The notes beneath the pieces are model-generated. The model was given only the letters and a program-made list of their open reading frames with translations. It searched no databases and was not told the DNA's origin. From the NCBI RefSeq assembly GCF_000006565.2, contig NC_031476.1, positions 1,822,458-1,886,457 on the forward strand: a stretch of 64,000 nt of DNA, written 5' to 3'. Both the position numbers and the translations under genes were made by a program. The stretch is from Toxoplasma gondii ME49 (taxonomy: Eukaryota > Apicomplexa > Conoidasida > Eucoccidiorida > Sarcocystidae). Of the stretch, positions 50,901-64,000 are shown piece after piece (position 1 is the stretch's first letter; every line of letters begins with the position of its first letter).

Positions 50901-52121
50901 CATATACACATATACATACATTGCACGTAAATACATGTATATACATATACACATGTAAATACATTGCACGTAAATAGATATGTATACATATTCACATATA
51001 CATGCACATGTATTAGTCGCATCTGCTGTTTCGCTCCGAGCACCTGCATGGGAGTGAAATCGGTTGAGTTGAGTAGGCGCGCATGGGTGTGTATCGGGGT
51101 ACGCGTGTGTCTCTCTTCATGCACAGATAGTCCTGCATGAAAGCATGCACTTTTCTAGGACGTTCTTGTGCTGGAGAAGTGAGTGTGTGCAGTTTCTCGA
51201 ACTCTTCGCAGCTCGCGCAGGCGAGGGCCGCTGTGTTGTCGGATGTATGTACAGGGTACTGGCTCAAGTCGGTGGAGACGGCGTACACTGTGCACGGCAA
51301 CATCGTTTTCCAGATTTTGAACACTTTGGTTATTCCTCTTCTCTCGCTTTCGTCCATCGACTCGGTCATGCGGGTGAGTTCGGAGGCATTGCCAGCGTCT
51401 CCCGTCTGCAGAGAAGCTGGAAATCGGAAGTGATTCCGAGAAGGTTTTTGTGGCTGTTGGCACCCAGAGACGTCGGTGACCCTTTCAGGTTTCATGGCGT
51501 TCTCCGATGCGTTTCCATCTTCACGGAGACCGAGGAAACGCGAAGCGTAGTATGTTTGAGAGTGCTCCTTTTGTTTTTTCTCGAAGCGCGTTTCAAACAT
51601 CGCGGCTGGTGCACATCTCTTCATCATAGAGCGAAAAGGCGTACGCGAGTCCAGGGACAAAGCGTGGACGCGCCTCAAGTGTACAGACACATGCGGGATG
51701 TGAGGCAGATCCCGCCGAACAGTGACAAGCCATGCAGAAACAAATTTTCGCAGAATGCCTTTGAAATGTTGGTTCTTCGTCTGCGCTGCCCGTTCTCTGA
51801 GACAACGTTTCAAGACCCTCTTTCCAGACTCGTGGACGCTGGCTTTTCTTTTTCGCTATTTTTCACCTGCTTAAACAGATCATGTACACAAACGAAATAC
51901 GCGACTGGTCGTTGATTCTCGGCTTCACCCTCATGCACTCCAGTGGGAGTTTCGCTCTCCGTTACCTCCTCAATCTTACCTTCCTCGGAACCGCCAACGA
52001 AATGCTACAAATCTTCCCTCTCATCAGTAAGTCACGACACACACAAACTATATATATACACATATATATACATATATATACATATATACATGTATATGTT
52101 TCTGTGGTGTTGTCTATGTAG

Positions 52122-52160
<39 letters not shown>

Positions 52161-55100
52161 GGGGTGCACTCGTAGAGTCCATCTGCAGAACCGAATGTGG
52201 CGACACAAGCTCACACAAGTAGACTGAAATGGATGAAACCTTGTGCATACACGCACTTGACAACGTGCACACAGTGCATATATATATATATATATACATG
52301 TATATATATATATATATATATGTATATAAATGTGTGTGTGCAAGTGTGCTGCTGCATCCACGTTCCTCAGGAATTCTGTGTCGCCAAGAAGCGTTTCAGG
52401 AGTCCTCTCTTTCTGATGGCAGGGTTCCGATGTAACTGCCCCCCTTCCCGCCGGTGAAACTGTGTCTGCACATTTGCGCCTTTGTGAAGTTGTTTTGTTT
52501 CGTTTCTCAGAGCGCGGCCAGGCGGCTGTGTGAAATGTTGTTCTCTGGTGTTTTCTCTCAAGAAAGCAAAGCCCCTCTCTGTTAAAGCAGCTGTTTTTAT
52601 ATCGCTTGCGAGTGGCGTTTATGTGAATGCTTGGTGAGGCGCTCTCGTTCCTGAAATGTCGCCTTCTTCTCACGGATCGAATCAACGCGTCGAGATGTTT
52701 GTGTGAAAGTCGTTTTCAGTTCTTCAGTGAAACTCTGCGTAGCACCTACTCTAAATACGAGTCCACGAGCGTTTGCAGGATCTCCGCAGATCCTTCATCC
52801 CGAAGTCACACGACTGTTTTGCCGTCTTCTTTTCTCCGGCTTCTTATGTCGACACATAAAAAAAATGTGAATCAACGATCTCCTGTGCACCGATCCGCAG
52901 TGTCTCGCATCGATACGTACTTTTACGGTTCGGCGGAAAGACGAAAGTACCCTTTTGATATCGGCTACGCTTACGCACAAGCGCTCTCGGCTTTCACTCT
53001 CGTCCTCATGTTCAGGTGAGACGAAAAACAGCAAAGGAATTTTTTCGTGTGTTCCTGGTTAACGTTAGAGGATGGTCTTCGTGAACTGTCTGCTGCTTCG
53101 AATATCCGCATATACATTTATGCATTTATTTTTAATCAAGTGTACCTATATGTATGTATATATACGTAGATATATATATGTATATGAATATGTTGCAGCG
53201 AGCCATGCATGCGCGTGAATGGGATCTTTGGAGTCTGTTTTGTGTGTTTTGGAAGGTTTGGATGTTTTTTCGCTTCCGCAATTCCGGTGGGCGAGTCTCC
53301 AATACGGATGTTTGACCATTGAGACGCCTACTTGTCTCTCCAAAGCGTATTTGCACTTCTACATTATAAAATATATATATATATATATGCATATATACAT
53401 TCACACAAGCATATATATATATATATATATATATGTATATGTATATGTATGTATGTGAATGCATGTGAGTGTGCACAGGTATCCCCGTTTGGGTGTGTGG
53501 GGCTTCGCTGTGCGTGTGTGTCGTTTTGGAGGGCATTCCCCGGCGTTATTCCCTCACTTCCGGGTGCTCCTTTCCGTTGCGTTTGTGTGTTTGCGCAGCG
53601 TGGTCGTCCCTTTGATCCTCCCCCTGGGCATTCTTTACTTTTGTTTTCGGTACCAAGTTGACAAGTACAACTACATGTTTCACGTCTACGCCGACCTCGA
53701 CTTCAACTCGAACGGCACACTCGCTGTGACAGCTATAAAGTACATGCTCTTCGCGGTCTCGTTCATGCAAGTGAGGTTCCCAGGAGGACGCTTCGCCGAG
53801 GCGAGAGATGTGTGTGGTGGAGAAAAGACCTGTCTCCGGTGAATGTGCGAGTCTGTCGCTGTGTCGCGTTTTCGGTAAAGTCGATACACGTTCCCCGTCA
53901 AATGCTAGTTGGTCGCATTGGTCGCGGCGACGCGGCTCCGTCTCGGACTGTGCAAGTCAGCGTTTACAGCGTGAATATCTGCACCTCTTGACTGCAGCGA
54001 TGCACGATGGAAACAAAGGACATCAACTGAGGGGTTCGGGAGTGTCCGCGGTTCTGTGTCTACAACAAAATGTCGTCTTAACCGCGGAAAAACGAAGGAA
54101 CTTGGATCCGGTCAACAGAAACATTTGAGACCCAAACGATCACTCGAAGCCGTAGTGGTACTCAGAGTCCAGACTCCCAAGGTACCGCCGACAGTGCGTG
54201 TGTGTGTGAGTGGCGCGGGTGAGCGGTCGCGAGAAAGGCATGCGTTTTGCGGCGCTGTGCGACACTGAGGACATTCCACGCCGGTTTGCTGTTCTAGGCT
54301 CAATGTCTCGATTGTTTCTGTTACACGGGAACAACGTCTTGGGTGCGGTCGGGATTGAACTGTGGCTGAAACGGTAGTGGCGCTTGTCTTTTTTGTGTCG
54401 TGCAGTTCGCCATGGCTGGATTTTTCCTCTCCCAGGACGACACCTGGATGCCTGTCGCCGGCGGGTTCATGTTGTTTTTCTCTCTCGTGAGTTCTGCACT
54501 GAGGGCCAAACGGTTTTACCTCAATTCTGTGAGATTACGGAATCATCGGTCTGGGCTCGTTAATGCATAGACAGTTCCGTCTTCCAGCTTCAAAGTACGC
54601 ATCAGGGTTGCACCACGCCGTCGGTCTGGTTCGTTTTAAGAAGGCTTTTCGCTCTGTATACAAAAACCTTTTGTTTCCAGCTTCGTTTCCCCGATGCCGA
54701 TAACGTCCAAGAGCGGGTTCCAGTATTCAATACGTAGACAGCATTCGGTGTCGTGTGTCCTGACTAGATTTGTGCGTCACAGTTTTAGCAAATACCGGCG
54801 CTACTTATGCGTACAGGCATGTCTATGCGTGTAATTGAGTCTTTTGGTAGCCATTTGTACGGTGTTTGCATTGAGACTCCATTTTAACCGCAGGTTCAGT
54901 AGAGAGGAACGCCACAAGTGAATTCCCAGTGAAATGGCGTACACTGCACGAACCTGATGGTGTGACTAGGTAGCCGGGGACGAATCTGCAGAACATTCCG
55001 GTCGTTCGCGTCTAACATAAATAACCGAATCTCAACGCAGGTAGTTAGTTTCAATATTTTTTTCGACAGTAGTGTTATTCCACAGTGGTATGTTCTAGCC

Positions 55101-55446
55101 GGAGTTCATGCATTACTGCGTGTGTGTGTCATAATGGTCCTTTGTTTCCTTTGTAAACCGACGCGGCGGTCACGCGTTTGTAACAAGTGTTTTGTCGGGA
55201 GGCTCGCGACCTGCTTACAAATTGCGCAGCCGTGAACTTTTCTTTGTGATTCTTCTTTTGCAGATGTCCTGGGTGACCCTTTTGTGCTACTCCGTCGTTC
55301 CACCAGAGTCCATCAGTGCCAGAGAAGCCTCGCGCCTAAAAAACAGCGAAGGCGTCCAAGTGCTTCTCCCGCGGCAACGGCAAGAACTTCGAGAGGCTTA
55401 TCGGCAACCGTGTGGCATTGCTTCTGTCTGTGATTGTGCCGTTTGA
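41911..55446 (+). CDS. OSCA/CSC1/TMEM63-family membrane protein (putative mechano- or osmosensitive cation channel)
   Basis: Thirteen exons: 41911-44665, 45371-45558, 45825-47047, 48026-48753, 49315-49451, 49851-50001, 50607-50687, 51159-51373, 51879-52026, 52901-53015, 53599-53770, 54406-54486 and 55264-55446. They total 6,177 nt (2,058 residues plus TGA) with all phases matching. An in-frame TAG at 41893 lies just before the ATG. TM0 is near residue 455 (LLTALYDILLFLLALLCWL). The family signature before TM1, GDMAVYLHFLRTARACCQAL, is followed by FLVLIPLYVV and TM2 (WSMYGVSWIFSVMVYYAI). The cytosolic domain shows AFAVMLTNV, GIAFVVFDN and SDVNWEHL. Exons 6-13 give TM3-TM10, including the hallmark FDIGYAYAQALSAFTLVLMF and VVPLILPLGILYFCFRYQVD. 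Family members are usually 700-900 residues; here the N-terminus and cytosolic loop are hugely extended. Ion selectivity and location are not predictable. Exon 8's start is the least certain. Confidence 0.85.
42416..42526 (+). repeat. Polypyrimidine Ser/Pro-coding tract in exon 1
   Basis: About 110 bp of nearly pure pyrimidine (TCC/TTC units, with TCATTTTTCCTC repeated). It codes a Ser/Pro/His-rich disordered segment near residues 170-205, in the extended N-terminal region. Confidence 0.9.
43543..43590 (+). repeat. 18-bp tandem repeat in exon 1 of the OSCA-type gene
   Basis: The unit CCTCAAACGTCTGCTCCT occurs twice exactly (43543-43560 and 43561-43578), then a partial copy to 43590. It encodes PQTSAP repeated in the loop after TM0. 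The in-frame unit length is compatible with length variation. Confidence 0.9.
45139..45213. repeat. 15-bp minisatellite in intron 1 of the OSCA-type gene
   Basis: Five tandem copies of GCAGAGCGAGCATAT with one or two substitutions each, followed by a partial sixth. It lies wholly inside intron 1 (44666-45370). Confidence 0.92.
47340..47455. repeat. TA microsatellite in intron 3 of the OSCA-type gene
   Basis: Interrupted TATATA runs with GTAGATA and TACATA spacers in the 978-nt intron 47048-48025. First of a series of similar tracts in later introns. Confidence 0.92.
48889..48955. repeat. TA microsatellite in intron 4 of the OSCA-type gene
   Basis: TATATACATATATATAT-type tract within intron 48754-49314. 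Confidence 0.9.
50011..50057. repeat. CGAAAAAA-type A-rich repeat at the start of intron 6
   Basis: Repeated runs of six to eight A separated by CG, CGC or CACG just inside the donor at 50002. Simple repeat; no coding potential. Confidence 0.85.
50128..50395. repeat. Two TA/TACA tracts in intron 6 of the OSCA-type gene
   Basis: Tracts at about 50128-50185 and 50312-50395 flank a more complex segment and a short CA run at 50287-50301. All lie in intron 50002-50606. Confidence 0.88.
50794..51008. repeat. 43-bp tandem repeat, five copies, in intron 7 of the OSCA-type gene
   Basis: Copies start at 50794, 50837, 50880, 50923 and 50966, each opening GCACGTAAATA and continuing as TACATGTATATAC-type sequence. 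The first three are nearly identical and the last two are diverged. The array ends 150 bp before the exon 8 acceptor. Confidence 0.93.
52049..52332. repeat. TA microsatellites in intron 9 of the OSCA-type gene
   Basis: Three tracts, at about 52049-52098, 52122-52160 and 52278-52332, of TATATACATATA type. The middle one includes about 34 bp of uninterrupted alternating TA. The first starts only 22 bp after the exon 9 donor. Confidence 0.92.
53134..53455. repeat. TA microsatellites in intron 10 of the OSCA-type gene
   Basis: Two tracts, about 53134-53185 and 53370-53455, in intron 53016-53598. The second has two runs of alternating TA and trails into TATG units. Confidence 0.9.
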
Positions 55447-61431
<5,985 letters not shown>

Positions 61432-63595
61432 GCCAGTGGGTTGTCCACCTTCACCCGCAGAAAAAACCAGCCGTGAAATGCAACGCCTTCGCTCGCAGGG
61501 GCAGTTTGCAGCACTAGCACTGAACTCTGTGGAGTTTTGTCGCCAAGAAGGAACGTGTGGCCACAGACGAAGAGTTGGGAAACGTTGGTTTCCTGGCCAT
61601 GGGACCTAGACAGTAGAGCTAAGAGTCTGCGGTTTAGGTTGGGATTCGACTGGTGGCGACTAGGGAGTCGCGGAGCTGCGTCATTCCTCAGCCAGGAACG
61701 CTGAAGCAGAGGCACATTCGGGGTGTTCTAAATGCAGTTGTCGCTCTCGATGGTGGGAGCAGGTGCGTTCTTCGGTGGATTTCGACACTGAAATCGTTGT
61801 TTCTAAGTGAGTATAGGTCATGTGCTGAAACGCCCTCGGGTCTTTCGGGATTTCAGAAGTGTGGGCTGAGCACCGGCGTGCAGCCAAAAAAAGGCCAAGC
61901 AACACTCTGAGAGACCCACAGCTCATGTACTTTTGTCTGCTGTTACGCGCATTCGTGTACGGGATATGTAAACTCTATGCACCGTCCGACTTGTCTGAGT
62001 TCTTCGACTTGGGCAGCGCCGTGCAGGAAGGTGTGTTTTCTTGCGAGGGAAGTCAGAGCAGGGTGCGTCACCTCGTCGAGGGACGCCTCTCGCTACCAGA
62101 GGTTTACGTAGAGACCGTCGTTAAAACGCGCTTTGAAGTTGTCACGTGTAAATCAACATGAAGTTTCTTCACTTGGCGTGGGAAGTGGCAGCCTGCACAC
62201 CTGGGTGTCACAGCGAGAAGCGGGCGATCATCATGAGCCACTCCCGCGGGGTACACGTGAAGTCTTCGTGGCGCGTGTCGTTTATAACAATTGCAACGCT
62301 GTCCGGAACGGACGAAGTTTAAACGCCTTCGGTTTCTAATTTTGAAAGGACCATCAGAACGCAGCGGTTTGACTGCGGTGATTAGCGACAGCAGCGCAGC
62401 CTCGTCGACGAGACGATCTGTAGTGATCTAAGGAAACGTGAATCACGGCGAAACAGTTCGATGCGAAAAGACCATTTGAAACCCGTTACTCGGCCGGTGT
62501 TTTGCTCCACACACGATGTCAGAGTTGTTGTAAAGTCGCCTGGGGTAGCGTACCCACGGCATCGCGTTACACGAATACTTGCTCTGCTAGGTTTGCAAGA
62601 AGATGGAAAATATCGGTTTCCCTCGAAAAACGAGAGCGTTCATCCGCCAGTGCGGTGCCCTCCACTGTGACTCGCGGAAACCTACGATGGCGCATCGGCC
62701 GTTCAAGCAGAGAATCGGATTCTAATGGACGGTCTTGTCACGGATGGCCACTTGGTTTTTTAACAAATTCATCCCGTGGTCGTCATGACCACGGGATGGA
62801 CACATTTCAGTGGTTCCCGAGTAACAAAGAGGCTTAGTTTCGTGAGGTCGGTTATGGGCAGAAGTACTTTATGGGAGAGAAGTCTTCTGGGACGGTGGAG
62901 GAGCGTAGTTCGAGAGGCAATTTCTCGAGGCTGATGCTGGCAGGGATCGGATTCTGTGATGTTTTCCCGGCACACCTCTGTACTCCAAAGAATGACATGT
63001 CTCTTACCGTCTAGATATACTTGACAAGAACACACAGCACACACCAGGGAGGGAGCGCGGATACCGTTTCTTACTGAGGTATTTTGTGTTGTCGGCGGCG
63101 TTGTGGAAGCACAGTGTCGGGAGACACGATGAAATGGACAAAGAGACACCTCGAATGAAGAGCATGTGAGAACTGTGTTCTCCCCAGAGGGGGCGACTCC
63201 GTTAGTTGTGAAGAACTCATGTGTGCCAGGCGTTCAGGGTGAGCAATGCAAACTCCAAGAGGTGTACATTGGAATCTGCAGATGGGAATGCACACTGCGT
63301 CTTCCGAGAATGTGAACAGGTGACGGACAAGGGAGTTCCGCATGCGTTTATGCTTTTAAGGAACGAACTCGAGGCGCGGAGAAACCTGCGGGTGGTTGCC
63401 TCGCTCGCATCAGAGCCGCTGCATTCTTCGTGGCGGCTCAACACAGAACAGAGCGGTGCTTTCGACGGCGTTGCTTGACTCCCGCACGTCCCGCATCTGC
63501 GTACGCCGAAACCAAATAGCGTAGAAAGCGTTGCCTTTTCAAAAAGAAGTGTATTCGTTTTTCGGGTCGACAGTAGGGAGGGAACCGTCCCCCTC
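61432..63595. other. Convergent intergenic region downstream of the propeller gene
   Basis: About 2.2 kb between two genes whose 3' ends face each other. Apart from the inverted repeat at 62771-62797 I see no gene or repeat. Short open frames here lack domain or splice support. Confidence 0.55.
62771..62797. repeat. Perfect 11-bp inverted repeat with 5-nt loop
   Basis: Arms ATCCCGTGGTC and GACCACGGGAT are exact reverse complements around the loop GTCAT. As RNA it would form a stable hairpin. It lies 1.3 kb past the propeller-gene stop and 0.8 kb past the stop of the right-hand gene. Confidence 0.85.
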
Positions 63596-64000
63596 TCAGT
63601 CCCAAGGTGGTTCGTCCTCTGAGTTTTCTTCCAAGTCCAGGTGCTCTATTTCTTCTGCGCGTTCTGCTGCTTCGGCTGCCCGCTGCTCGCCTTGCGCGAG
63701 AATGGAAACGATGCCTCTCATGCGGCAAGTTTCTCTTGCCTGTCGCAGGCGATCCGCTTCTTTCTCGTCTCGCTCTTCCCGCTCGACCTCTTGCAGCTGT
63801 TTGTCCTCAGGCCTGCTGGACTGCAGCTGCTTTCTGACGAGTTCCTCCGCCTCCGTGCCTCGCAAGTGTCCCTCCCGAAACAGCTGCAGGCGTCTGCGTA
63901 GCTTGCGTTTCCGCTCCTGCTCGGCCATTTCGTCGACTCCAGTTTCGAAGAACTTCTTCCGATTTTCCAAAACAGGTCCACACTGTTGCGGACATCCCTG
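63596..64000 (-). CDS. C-terminal part of an unidentified charged, helical protein (5' end outside the window)
   Basis: The minus frame is open from the right edge to a TGA at 63598-63596. It gives at least 134 residues starting GCPQQCGPVLENRKKFF and ending EENSEDEPPWD. It is dominated by Arg, Glu, Gln and Lys with heptad-like Leu spacing (KRKLRRRLQLFREG, RKQLQSS, REERDEKEADRLRQ), so coiled coil is likely. An ATG at MAEQERKR could start a short form, but the frame is open further upstream and an intron could lie near the edge. The protein family is not recognised. Confidence 0.6.
   Translation of the reverse strand, partial: QGCPQQCGPVLENRKKFFETGVDEMAEQERKRKLRRRLQLFREGHLRGTEAEELVRKQLQSSRPEDKQLQEVEREERDEKEADRLRQARETCRMRGIVSILAQGEQRAAEAAERAEEIEHLDLEENSEDEPPWD

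Larger units (their letters stand above)
49851..55446 (+). other. OSCA/TMEM63 pore-forming 7-TM region (exons 6-13)
   Basis: Eight short exons of 81-215 nt encode about 380 residues. Hydrophobic segments in order: NALLVVLCVTIISPVAVLN, LPPLILLCINSFVQPLLV, IVFQILNTLVIPLL, FALRYLLNLTFLGTANEML, YAYAQALSAFTLVLMF, VVVPLILPLGILYFCF, KYMLFAVSFMQFAMAGFF and VAGGFMLFFSLMSWVTLLCY. This order matches the conserved C-terminal membrane domain of the family. The short C-terminus ends with three Cys residues (CGIASVCDCAV), possible sites for lipid modification. Confidence 0.78.

Noticed and set aside
51013..51813. 266-codon minus-strand open frame across exon 8 of the OSCA-type gene
   Set aside because: It crosses a proven-phase exon and two introns on the opposite strand. 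The plus strand encodes a family-specific membrane segment here, so the minus frame is a shadow.

Overview
The window looks like nuclear DNA of a coccidian apicomplexan, most probably Toxoplasma gondii or a close relative such as Hammondia or Neospora. The clues are GT-AG introns of about 0.2-1 kb, very long exons padded with Ser/Pro/Glu/Arg-rich inserts, TGCATGC-type palindromes upstream of genes, TATATACATATA-type microsatellites in introns and spacers, and a RAP-domain protein, a family expanded in Apicomplexa. No species call was checked against a database.

Layout, left to right. (1) 1-21402, minus: the 5' six exons of a giant VPS13/chorein-type bridge-like lipid-transfer protein. At least 6,408 codons lie in the window with no stop, and the gene runs off the left edge. 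(2) 21403-27815: a divergent intergenic region with one weak small-ORF candidate. (3) 27816-30041, plus: a two-exon mitochondrial-type 3-hydroxyacyl-CoA dehydrogenase. (4) 30042-31948: a short convergent spacer with a TA microsatellite. (5) 31949-36724, minus: a single-exon, 1,591-residue RAP-domain protein with a probable mitochondrial presequence. (6) 36725-41910: a divergent promoter region with GCATGC motifs and a polypurine GATA/TAGA repeat. (7) 41911-55446, plus: a 13-exon, 2,058-residue OSCA/CSC1/TMEM63-family membrane protein. All its exon phases join cleanly, and half of its introns carry TA microsatellites. (8) 55447-58872: intergenic. (9) 58873-61431, plus: a seven-exon, 446-residue protein with a Gly/Pro/Met-rich N-terminus and a tectonin-like beta-propeller. 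(10) 61432-63595: intergenic, with a perfect 11-bp hairpin. (11) 63596-64000, minus: the charged C-terminus of an unidentified protein entering from the right.

The genes are not an operon and share no obvious pathway. Two are probably mitochondrial (the dehydrogenase and the RAP protein) and two act at membranes (the lipid-transfer protein and the OSCA-type channel). Exon boundaries were derived by hand from open frames, splice consensus and phase agreement; they are predictions. No tRNA, rRNA, CRISPR array or transposon was recognised. The most unusual items are the giant chorein protein with a stop-free in-frame intron, the OSCA-family protein more than twice normal size, the RAP domain split by an acidic insert, and the propeller gene whose phase-0 exons roughly match its blades.
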